Shown: piece by piece, positions 1 through 6,250 of the stretch
Position numbering within the stretch: the stretch's first letter is position 1
Layout of the letters: the number at the start of each line of letters is the position of its first letter
Source of the DNA: Xanthobacteraceae bacterium
GTDB taxonomy: Bacteria > Pseudomonadota > Alphaproteobacteria > Rhizobiales > Xanthobacteraceae
Reading direction: 5' to 3'
Length of the DNA: 6,473 nt
NCBI GenBank assembly: GCA_030043285.1
Contig: JASHXZ010000250.1
Coordinates: forward strand, 1 to 6,473
Position numbers and translations under genes: made by a program
Notes under the pieces: generated by a model
Seen by the model: the letters and a program-made list of their open reading frames with translations, nothing else
What the model was told of the DNA's origin: nothing
The model's database searches: none

Positions 1-1
1 G

Positions 2-1603
<1,602 letters not shown>

Positions 1604-1605
1604 AG

Positions 1606-1681
1606 CGCGAATAGCGAAGTAGCGAATAGCGAGTGGAATTCGGAAAAATCCTATTTGCCATTGGCTGCTCGCCATTCGCCC
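1606..1681. repeat. Imperfect inverted repeat (REP-like) between ilvB and the next gene
   Basis: The left arm (about 1607-1634) contains GCGAATAGCGA twice, at 1607-1617 and 1622-1632, with a 15-base period. The right arm (about 1651-1680) reads, on the opposite strand, as a degenerate copy of the same wording (GGCGAATGGCGAG...CAATGGCAAATAG). The arms are separated by about 16 bases and could fold into a long imperfect hairpin. Several mismatches would be G-U pairs in a minus-strand transcript. I recall similar GCGAATAGCGAG strings scattered through Bradyrhizobium-type genomes, but only this copy is visible here. It fills most of the 99-base gap, so it may affect mRNA stability or partial termination between the two genes. 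No T-tract follows it. Confidence 0.6.
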
Positions 1682-1702
1682 TACCCGAATGAGAGGATCA
1701 CC

Positions 1703-2344
1703 ATGAAGCTCGCCATCATCGGCGCCGGCAATGTCGGCGGCACGCTCGGCGCCGCTTGGGCGCAGAAGGCCGGGCACGACGTCTTCTTCGGCGTGCGCGA
1801 TCCGCAGTCGGAGAAGACGCAGGCGCTGGTCAAGAAGCTCAGCGGCAAGGCGCGTGCCGGCAGCACCGCGGAGGCAGCGGCGTTCGGCGAGGCCGTCGTG
1901 CTGACCACGCCGTGGCCGGCAGCCGAAGCGGCGATCCGCTCCATGGGAAATTTGCGCGGCAAGATTCTGCTCGACGCCACCAATCCGCTCGCCATGGGGC
2001 CCGACGGCCTCGGCCTCGAGATCGGCCACAGCATTTCAGCCGGTGAGAAGGTGCAGGGCTGGGCCACCGGCGCTTGCGTCTTCAAGACGCTCAATACCAC
2101 CGGCTTCGGCAACATGGCCGAGCCGATCTATCACGGCGTGAAGTCGGTGATGTTCGTCGCCGGCGACGATGCCGCTAACAAGCCGAAGGTGATTGCGCTT
2201 GTCGCCGATCTCGGCTTCGACGTGATCGATGCCGGTCCGCTGCGCAACGCGCGGCTGCTCGAAGCTCACGCCATGCTGTGGATCGAGCTTGCGCTCAAGC
2301 GCGGTCTCGGCCGCGACTGGGCCTTTGCCCGGGTCAGACGCTGA
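1703..2344 (+). CDS. NADPH-dependent F420 reductase-like NAD(P)-binding protein
   Basis: A 213-residue Rossmann-fold protein of the F420-dependent NADP oxidoreductase type (pfam F420_oxidored-like). The nucleotide loop is at the very N-terminus (G7-A-G9-N-V-G12-G). Strand 2 ends in FFGVRDP (R32), which suits binding of the NADP 2'-phosphate. TTPWPAAEAA, DATNPL, KTLNTTGFGNM and a C-terminal ARLLEAHAMLWIELALKRG helix complete the family pattern, so the protein looks full length. I chose ATG 1703 because GAGAGG at 1691-1696 sits seven bases upstream and the Rossmann strand starts at once. The frame stays open further upstream, but those codons lie inside the inverted repeat. The gene lies between the two acetolactate synthase subunits. 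Its stop codon overlaps the ilvN ribosome binding site, so the two are probably co-translated. Cofactor F420 is not typical of this bacterial group, so the real substrate is unknown; a general NADPH-dependent reductase is as likely. Confidence 0.85.
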   Translation: MKLAIIGAGNVGGTLGAAWAQKAGHDVFFGVRDPQSEKTQALVKKLSGKARAGSTAEAAAFGEAVVLTTPWPAAEAAIRSMGNLRGKILLDATNPLAMGPDGLGLEIGHSISAGEKVQGWATGACVFKTLNTTGFGNMAEPIYHGVKSVMFVAGDDAANKPKVIALVADLGFDVIDAGPLRNARLLEAHAMLWIELALKRGLGRDWAFARVRR

Positions 2345-2357
2345 GGAGCACGCCGTG
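2343..2357 (+). promoter_or_regulatory. ilvN ribosome binding site overlapping upstream stop, with GTG start
   Basis: GAGGAG at 2343-2348 overlaps the TGA (2342-2344) of the Rossmann gene and stands six bases before GTG 2355. This decides the ilvN start: earlier in-frame codons lie inside the preceding gene and have no comparable site. The arrangement suggests translational coupling. Confidence 0.7.
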
Positions 2358-2903
2358 AACAAAAAGACCGCGACCACGCATTATCCTGCCGCGCCGACCA
2401 GCGAGCGGGTCGAGAGCCGCACGCTGTGCGTGCTGGTCGACAACGAGCCCGGCGTGCTGGCCCGCGTCATCGGCCTGTTCGCCGGCCGCGGCTACAACAT
2501 CGATTCGCTGACTGTTTCAGAGACCGAGCACGAGAAGCATCTCTCGCGCATCACCATCGTCACCCGCGGCACGCCGATGGTGTTGGAGCAGATCAAGAAT
2601 CAGCTCGACCGTCTGGTGCCGGTGCATCGCGTCATCGATCTGACCACGGCCGGGCCGGCGATTGCGCGCGAACTGGCGATGGTCAAGGTGCGCGGCAAGG
2701 GCGAGCACCGCATGGAGGCGCTGCGCATGGCCGACGCGTTCCGCGCCCGCGTCATTGACGCCACCACCGAGAGCTTCGTGTTCGAGATCACCGGCGCTTC
2801 CGACAAGATCGAAAGCTTCATCAACCTGATGCTGCCGGTCGGCCTGGTCGAAGTGTCGCGCACCGGCGTGGTTGCGATCGCGCGCGGGCCGGAAGGGATG
2901 TAA
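2355..2903 (+). CDS. ilvN: Acetolactate synthase small (regulatory) subunit
   Basis: The regulatory subunit of acetohydroxyacid synthase (also called ilvH). It activates the catalytic subunit and confers feedback inhibition by valine. The protein is 182 residues with a GTG start, about 20 residues longer at the N-terminus than the E. coli IlvH core. An N-terminal ACT domain (about residues 22-95) reads TLCVLVDNEPGVLARVIGLF followed by RGYNIDSLTV. N30, G33 and N48 align with E. coli IlvH N11, G14 and N29, the valine-site residues, so valine sensitivity is expected. A C-terminal ALS small-subunit domain follows (ELAMVKV near 110, then DATTESFVFEITG near 137 and GLVEVSRTGVVAIARG near the end). 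The partner large subunit is upstream, separated by one small gene. A palindromic repeat starts four bases after the stop. No residue looks abnormal. Confidence 0.95.
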   Translation: MNKKTATTHYPAAPTSERVESRTLCVLVDNEPGVLARVIGLFAGRGYNIDSLTVSETEHEKHLSRITIVTRGTPMVLEQIKNQLDRLVPVHRVIDLTTAGPAIARELAMVKVRGKGEHRMEALRMADAFRARVIDATTESFVFEITGASDKIESFINLMLPVGLVEVSRTGVVAIARGPEGM

Positions 2904-2906
2904 CGT

Positions 2907-2989
2907 CGTCATTGCGAGCGGAGCGAAGCAATCCAGCGGGGCCGTGCCGCTTGCTGGATTGCTTCGTCGCTTTGCTCCTCGCAATGACG
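2907..2989. repeat. Long palindromic REP-like element between convergent genes
   Basis: The left arm (2907-2937) and right arm (2953-2989) are complementary over CGTCATTGCGAG at the outer end and GAAGCAATCCAGC at the inner end. The right arm carries about six extra bases in the middle. The apical loop is about 15 bases (2938-2952). The element occupies nearly all of the 90-base gap between the ilvN stop (2903) and the stop of the minus-strand reductase (2996-2994). In RNA from either strand it would make a strong hairpin, so it may end or stabilise both convergent transcripts, although no T-tract flanks it. From memory this wording belongs to a dispersed repeat family common in Bradyrhizobium-related genomes. 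Confidence 0.85.
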
Positions 2990-2993
2990 CTTA

Positions 2994-3584
2994 TTAAGCC
3001 GCGGCGGCGGCTTGCTTGGCCACTGGCTTCAGTCTCTCGACCAACGCGGCAAAACGGTCGACGAAGCTCTGCAAAAACTTCTGCGTGTTCTCGTCGCCGA
3101 TATTGCCCTGTGCGTCGATCAGGTTCGGCTTGAAGGTCACGTAGGCCTCGCCGCCCAGCAGGATGGTGCCGAGGCTGACCAGGATGTTGCGCAGATGCTG
3201 CTGCGCCAGCGCGCTGCCGAAGGCGCCCGGCGAAGTGCCGGTGATGAATGCGGGCTTTTCCGCCCAGACGCTAGTGCCGTAAGGCCGCGCGCCCCAGTCG
3301 ATGGCGTTTTTCAGCACCGCCGGTATCGATCGATCGTGCTCGGGGGTGACGAACAGGATGCCGTCGGCGCGGGCAATGTCCTGCTTGAAGCGCGTCACTT
3401 CGGCCGGCAGGCTCCCTTCGTTGTCCTGATTGTACATGGGCAAATCATCGATCCGGGCGAAGGTGGCCTCAAATTTGCCGGCGCCAAGCCGCGCCAGCGC
3501 GCGGGCGAGCTTGCGATTGATCGAGTCGCGGCGGTTCGAGCCGACGATGACGGCGATCTGGGGCAGGGCGGCTTGTGCGGGCAT
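2994..3584 (-). CDS. NADPH-dependent FMN reductase family protein
   Basis: A 196-residue flavodoxin-fold oxidoreductase of the NADPH-dependent FMN reductase group (relatives include ChrR/YieF, AzoR-like and ArsH-like enzymes). Such enzymes use NAD(P)H to reduce FMN, quinones, azo dyes or metal oxyanions, and act in the cytoplasm. The FMN-phosphate loop is G15-S-N-R-R-D-S21-x-N23 near the N-terminus, after strand QIAVIV. The second flavin-contact motif is T79-PEHDRSIP followed by VLKNAIDW (residues 79-96), a variant of the usual TPEYNxSxP. A glycine-rich TGTSPGAFGSALAQ loop follows. The C-terminus ends in a short alanine run (AAAAA). The start is supported by AAGGAG (complement of 3591-3596), six bases before ATG. 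The gene is divergent from an HxlR regulator 76 bases away, which probably controls it. Its substrate cannot be assigned from sequence. A full-length plus-strand reading frame over the same DNA looks like a shadow. Confidence 0.9.
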   Translation of the reverse strand: MPAQAALPQIAVIVGSNRRDSINRKLARALARLGAGKFEATFARIDDLPMYNQDNEGSLPAEVTRFKQDIARADGILFVTPEHDRSIPAVLKNAIDWGARPYGTSVWAEKPAFITGTSPGAFGSALAQQHLRNILVSLGTILLGGEAYVTFKPNLIDAQGNIGDENTQKFLQSFVDRFAALVERLKPVAKQAAAAA

Positions 3585-3595
3585 GTTGCGCTCCT

Positions 3596-3614
3596 TAGTT
3601 AAAATTCGTAACTA
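3596..3614. promoter_or_regulatory. Candidate HxlR-type operator, TAGTTA-N7-TAACTA
   Basis: A perfect six-base inverted repeat (TAGTTA 3596-3601, TAACTA 3609-3614) with a seven-base AT-rich centre lies in the 76-base gap between the divergent reductase and HxlR genes. It directly abuts the reductase ribosome binding site and covers a TAAAAT hexamer (3600-3605) that could be a -10 box for the plus-strand gene. The arm-N7-arm layout resembles operators reported for redox-sensing HxlR/DUF24 regulators such as YodB. Binding by the neighbouring regulator is inferred. Confidence 0.5.
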
Positions 3615-3660
3615 GGGCTAGGGTGGTGACCGGGAGGAAGCCGCGCAAGAAGGCACAACG

Positions 3661-4059
3661 ATGAAACCAAGGCACATGCATTTGCCCGGCGATTGCCGCG
3701 CCATCGGCGACGTGCTCGCCCGCGTCGGCGACAAATGGTCGGTGCTGGTCGTCACCCGGCTCGGCGACGGGCCGGTGCGCTTCAACGAGCTCAAGCGCTC
3801 GATCGGCGGCATCTCGCAGCGCATGCTGACCCTGACGTTACGCGGCCTCGAGCGCGACGGTCTGGTGACGCGCACGGTGTTGCCGACCGTTCCGCCGCGG
3901 GTCGACTATGCGCTCAGCCCGCTCGGTCGCGATCTGTTGCAGCCGGTCTCGGCGCTCGGCGCCTGGGCCATCCGCAACCAGGCGAAAATCGCGCGGGCGC
4001 GCGAACAGTTCGATGGGGCCGGATCGATGCACCCGGCGGCGCTCGACGCATCGGCATAG
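3661..4059 (+). CDS. HxlR-family winged helix transcriptional regulator
   Basis: A 132-residue regulator of the HxlR (DUF24) family, small dimeric winged-helix DNA-binding proteins that often sense electrophiles, quinones or oxidants. C12, the only cysteine in the protein, sits in [10 protein letters not shown] just before helix 1, the position of the conserved sensing cysteine in YodB/HypR/QorR-type members. The core follows: [25 protein letters not shown] (residues 22-46), the recognition helix [19 protein letters not shown] (51-69), and a wing with [16 protein letters not shown] (78-92). The C-terminal helix is for dimerisation. The start ATG 3661 has AAGAAGG at 3647-3653, seven bases upstream; Met6 is a weaker alternative. 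The gene is divergent from the FMN reductase, with a palindrome between them, which is the usual arrangement for a local repressor that also controls itself. It stands 103 bases before ilvC on the same strand but probably does not regulate it. Confidence 0.92.
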   Translation: MKPRHMHLPGDCRAIGDVLARVGDKWSVLVVTRLGDGPVRFNELKRSIGGISQRMLTLTLRGLERDGLVTRTVLPTVPPRVDYALSPLGRDLLQPVSALGAWAIRNQAKIARAREQFDGAGSMHPAALDASA

Positions 4060-4076
4060 GAGGCCCTCCTGCGGCG

Positions 4077-4105
4077 TTGCTCGGGTCCAACGCGATTGCT
4101 ATGAC
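4077..4105 (+). promoter_or_regulatory. Weak candidate sigma70-type promoter for ilvC
   Basis: TTGCTC (4077-4082) and TATGAC (4100-4105) are 17 bases apart in the 103-base gap before ilvC. This would give a 5' leader of about 50 bases. The match to consensus is modest, so this is a candidate only. The rest of the gap shows no leader peptide or obvious riboswitch. Confidence 0.3.
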
Positions 4106-4162
4106 CCGTCGTCCGGCCGCCCGGATCAGCGAAATCTCACTTCAAAGCACGAAGGACTTGCC

Positions 4163-5182
4163 ATGCGCGTTTACTACGACCGCGACGCCGACCTGAACCT
4201 GATCAAGGGCAAGAAGGTCGCCATTATCGGCTACGGCAGCCAGGGCCATGCCCATGCGCTCAACCTGCGCGATTCCGGCGTCAAGGAGGTCGCGGTCGCG
4301 CTGCGCAAGACCTCGCAGGGCGTCAAGAAGGCCGAAGGCGAAAAGCTGCCGGTCAAGGAGGTCGCCGAGGCCGCCAAATGGGCCGACGTGATGATGATGC
4401 TCACGCCCGACGAGCTGCAGGCCGACATCTATACCAACCAGCTGCACGGCAACATGAAGCAGGGCGCGGCCCTGATGTTCGCGCACGGGCTGAACATCCA
4501 TTTCAACCTGATCGAGCCGCGCGCCGATCTCGATGTCATGATGATCGCCCCCAAGGGGCCAGGCCATACGGTGCGCTCCGAATATCAGCGTGGCGCCGGG
4601 GTGCCGTGCCTGCTCGCGATCCATCGCGACGCCTCGGGCAATGCCCACGATCTGTGCCTGTCCTACGGTGCGGCGATCGGCGGCGGCCGCGCCGGCATCA
4701 TCGAGACCACGTTCCGCGAGGAATGCGAGACCGACCTGTTCGGCGAGCAGAGCGTCCTGTGCGGCGGCGTCGTCGAGCTGATGAAGGCCGGTTACGACAC
4801 GCTCGTCGCCGCCGGCTACGCGCCTGAAATGGCCTATTTCGAGTGCATCCACGAGATGAAGCTGATCGTCGACCTGATCTACGAGGGCGGCATCGCCAAC
4901 ATGAACTATTCGGTGTCGAACACCGCCGAGTATGGCGAATATGTTTCCGGGCCGCGCGTCATCAACGACGAAACCCGCGCCGAGATGAAAAAGATTCTCG
5001 ACGACATCCAGTCCGGCAAATTCGTCAAGGACTGGATGCTGGAGAACAAGGTCAATCAGACCTCGTTCAAGGCGATGCGGACCAAGCTGGCGGCGCATCC
5101 GGCTGAAGCGATCGGCGCCAAGCTGCGCGAGATGATGCCGTGGATCAAGGAGCGGGCGCTGGTCGATCGCTCGCGCAATTGA
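4163..5182 (+). CDS. ilvC: Ketol-acid reductoisomerase (NADP+), class I
   Basis: Catalyses Mg-dependent alkyl migration and NADPH reduction of acetolactate or acetohydroxybutyrate to dihydroxyisovalerate or dihydroxymethylvalerate, the step after IlvB/IlvN. The 339 residues match the short class I form. The N-terminal Rossmann domain has G23-Y-G25-S-Q-G28[11 protein letters not shown]. The loop R48-K-T-S51-Q-G is of the NADPH-preferring type. H108 (FAHGLNIHF) is the conserved active-site histidine. [12 protein letters not shown] (130-141) leads into the knotted C-terminal domain. Metal and substrate ligands D191, E195 (TDLFGEQ), E227, E231 (FECIHE) and S252 (YSVSNTAE) are all present. The start ATG 4163 has GAAGGA at 4151-4156 with a six-base spacer. 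The frame is open further upstream into the HxlR gene, but those codons look nothing like the family. The enzyme appears complete and functional. Confidence 0.97.
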   Translation: MRVYYDRDADLNLIKGKKVAIIGYGSQGHAHALNLRDSGVKEVAVALRKTSQGVKKAEGEKLPVKEVAEAAKWADVMMMLTPDELQADIYTNQLHGNMKQGAALMFAHGLNIHFNLIEPRADLDVMMIAPKGPGHTVRSEYQRGAGVPCLLAIHRDASGNAHDLCLSYGAAIGGGRAGIIETTFREECETDLFGEQSVLCGGVVELMKAGYDTLVAAGYAPEMAYFECIHEMKLIVDLIYEGGIANMNYSVSNTAEYGEYVSGPRVINDETRAEMKKILDDIQSGKFVKDWMLENKVNQTSFKAMRTKLAAHPAEAIGAKLREMMPWIKERALVDRSRN

Positions 5183-5194
5183 TCCGGCACGCCC

Positions 5195-5222
5195 TTGAAC
5201 TTAATGCCCTTGCCGCTACACT
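5195..5222 (+). promoter_or_regulatory. Weak candidate promoter for the PEBP-like gene
   Basis: TTGAAC (5195-5200) and TACACT (5217-5222), spaced by 16 bases, lie in the 76-base gap after ilvC, with a likely start of transcription about 25-30 bases before ATG 5259. Each box matches about four of six consensus positions. No terminator hairpin was seen after ilvC, so read-through from ilvC is also possible. Confidence 0.3.
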
Positions 5223-5258
5223 CTTGCGATTGAATTCAAAGATATGGGAGGAAGCGAT

Positions 5259-5861
5259 ATGTCTGCCAAGCGATACCTGCTGGCCGCTGCTGCATCAGCT
5301 TTGGCGTTCGGCTTGGTTGCTACGACCGCGAATGCGGCCGGTCTTTTCACGTTGGCGTCGAAGACCTTCAAGGACGGTCACTTGATGCCCAAGAAGGTGG
5401 CCAACGCGAACCCGACGGGCAAAGCCCCGAATTGCGTCGGCGAGAACGTGTCGCCGGAACTGCACTGGACCGACGTGCCGGACGGCACCAAGAGCCTGGT
5501 GCTGTTGATGTTCGATCCCGAGGGGCGCGCGCCGTTTGGCGTCAGCCACTGGGTCGCCTACGGCATCGACCCCAACAAGGTTAAGGGCTTTCCGGAAGGC
5601 TCCGCCAGCAAGGATTCCGACATGTTTGTCGGCGGCAAGAGCCTGATGGGCGTGGGCCACTATTCGGGTCCGTGCACCCCGCCGGGCCAGACTGCGCATC
5701 ACTATACGTTCACGCTGATCGCGACCGATTTCGCGCCGGACGAGCTGCCGCCCGGGCTGACGCGCGAGCAGGTGACCGAGAAATTCGGCTCGCCGCCGTC
5801 GCCGCACGTGAAGGGCGTGACCGGCATGGTCGGCCTGTTCGTCAATCCGTATCCGAAGTAA
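5259..5861 (+). CDS. Exported YbhB/YbcL family (PEBP-like, Raf kinase inhibitor-like) protein
   Basis: A 200-residue phosphatidylethanolamine-binding-protein-like fold. Bacterial members (YbhB/YbcL) have no settled biochemical role. A clear Sec signal peptide is present: KR at positions 4-5, a hydrophobic core at about 7-22, and a likely cleavage after A26 (ANA-A), giving a periplasmic mature protein of about 174 residues. Family motifs follow in order: N58-C-V-G-E-N-V-S-P-E-L-H-W, LVLLMFDPEGRAPFGVSHWV (D86, P87, H97) and GHYSGPC139TPPGQTAHHYTF (H147, H148), which form the anion-binding pocket. C59 and C139 are the only cysteines and could pair in the periplasm. I prefer ATG 5259 to ATG 5244 because GGAGGA at 5247-5252 lies between them, six bases before 5259. 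A terminator follows. It sits between ilvC and leuA with no evident link to amino acid synthesis. Confidence 0.92.
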   Translation: MSAKRYLLAAAASALAFGLVATTANAAGLFTLASKTFKDGHLMPKKVANANPTGKAPNCVGENVSPELHWTDVPDGTKSLVLLMFDPEGRAPFGVSHWVAYGIDPNKVKGFPEGSASKDSDMFVGGKSLMGVGHYSGPCTPPGQTAHHYTFTLIATDFAPDELPPGLTREQVTEKFGSPPSPHVKGVTGMVGLFVNPYPK

Positions 5862-5887
5862 GGGCGGATTTTTCGAAGGTTTTGCAA

Positions 5888-5921
5888 GCGGCGCCGCGCT
5901 CTTGCGGCGCCGCAGGCTTTT
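5888..5921 (+). terminator. Probable rho-independent terminator after the PEBP-like gene
   Basis: Two copies of GCGGCGCCGC (5888-5897 and 5904-5913) are separated by GCTCTT and can pair as a perfect ten-base stem. Four Ts follow at 5918-5921, a few bases past the stem. Each arm is itself a palindrome, so other folds are possible. The T-run is short, so termination strength is uncertain. Its position, 26 bases after the stop codon, supports the call. Confidence 0.65.
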
Positions 5922-5956
5922 CAGCTACAAGTAGGCGCCGTCACGCATTGGGTTAA

Positions 5957-5979
5957 CGCGGAATTCACTTCGTTCCGCG
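5957..5979. repeat. Short perfect inverted repeat upstream of the leuA leader
   Basis: CGCGGAA (5957-5963) and TTCCGCG (5973-5979) form seven-base perfect arms around a nine-base spacer. It lies between the upstream terminator and the leucine-rich leader frame. It could be an operator for a dimeric regulator or an early hairpin of the leader RNA. No convincing promoter boxes were found between 5922 and 6033, so its position relative to the transcription start is unknown. Confidence 0.4.
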
Positions 5980-6033
5980 ACGCTGGCGAGCCGGAATACG
6001 AGCCGAGATAAAGGCCGGAACGAGGGTGAAGCC

Positions 6034-6138
6034 GTGTCGACGCGCTGCGAACATATCCGCGCGATGACCCCGGAGGCCGGACTGGCCGCCGGCGGCGCCC
6101 TCACGATTTGCGCGCTCCTGCTCCTTAGCGCCCCCTGA
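6034..6138 (+). CDS. Putative leucine-rich leader peptide upstream of leuA
   Basis: A short reading frame of 34 codons from GTG 6034, or 24 codons from the in-frame ATG 6064, ending at TGA 6136-6138. Near its end it has four consecutive leucine codons, CTC CTG CTC CTT (6115-6126), within ALLLLSAP. Two further leucines are encoded at 6082 and 6100. GTG 6034 has GAGG at 6022-6025 with an eight-base spacer, while ATG 6064 lacks a visible ribosome site, so I prefer GTG. The stop codon lies inside the 5' arm of the hairpin terminator that follows. Clustered codons for the pathway's end product, then a terminator, then the first committed gene of leucine synthesis, is the classic layout of ribosome-mediated attenuation, like leuL in E. 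coli. The peptide itself probably has no function. Homology to a named leader was not recognised; the assignment rests on codon content and position. Confidence 0.75.
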   Translation: MSTRCEHIRAMTPEAGLAAGGALTICALLLLSAP

Positions 6139-6179
6139 GGGCCGGCTGGGCGTTTGCGCCTGGGCACTCAGGGGTTTTT
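6132..6179 (+). terminator. Attenuator: intrinsic terminator in the leuA leader
   Basis: CCCCTGAG (6132-6139) pairs perfectly with CTCAGGGG (6167-6174), which is followed directly by TTTTT (6175-6179). Within the loop, GGCG (6149-6152) can pair with CGCC (6157-6160). The 5' arm overlaps the leader stop codon and competes with an earlier pairing, GCCCTCA (6097-6103) with TGAGGGC (6136-6142), which encloses the four leucine codons. The two folds share bases 6136-6139 and so exclude each other. A ribosome held at the last leucine codons would also cover the 5' arm. Either route would let transcription continue into leuA when leucine is scarce. Confidence 0.7.
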
Positions 6180-6250
6180 CGCAGCCACGGAACCCAGGAG
6201 CGCCCAGTCCCCACAGGGGGAAGCCGGCGCAAGCGAAAAGGACCAGTTTC

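Noticed and set aside
1655..1702. Earlier start for the Rossmann gene
   Set aside because: Those codons lie within the inverted repeat. The GAGAGG site and the immediate nucleotide-binding strand favour 1703.
3012..3602. Open frame of 196 codons on the plus strand, opposite the FMN reductase
   Set aside because: It is an antisense shadow created by GC-rich codon bias: no family motif, low-complexity Arg/Gly/Asp-rich wording. The minus-strand frame has clear flavin motifs and a good ribosome site.
3612..3623. Tandem CTAGGG CTAGGG in the reductase/HxlR gap as a regulator site
   Set aside because: Only two short copies, no known match and partly overlapping the stronger palindrome. Insufficient on its own.
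4058..4070. AGGAGG-C-CCTCCT palindrome at the HxlR stop codon as a terminator
   Set aside because: The centre is too short for a stable hairpin (about five pairs with a three-base loop) and there is no T-run. Probably chance.
3908..4162. An 85-codon N-terminal extension of ilvC from an upstream in-frame start
   Set aside because: It overlaps the HxlR gene in another frame, is Arg/Ser-rich and lacks a family match. ATG 4163 has a proper ribosome site and gives the standard 339-residue length.
4142..5098. Long minus-strand open frame (318 codons) opposite ilvC
   Set aside because: IlvC on the plus strand has every catalytic residue. The antisense translation is His/Asp/Val-rich with no recognisable domain, as expected from complementing G/C-ending codons.
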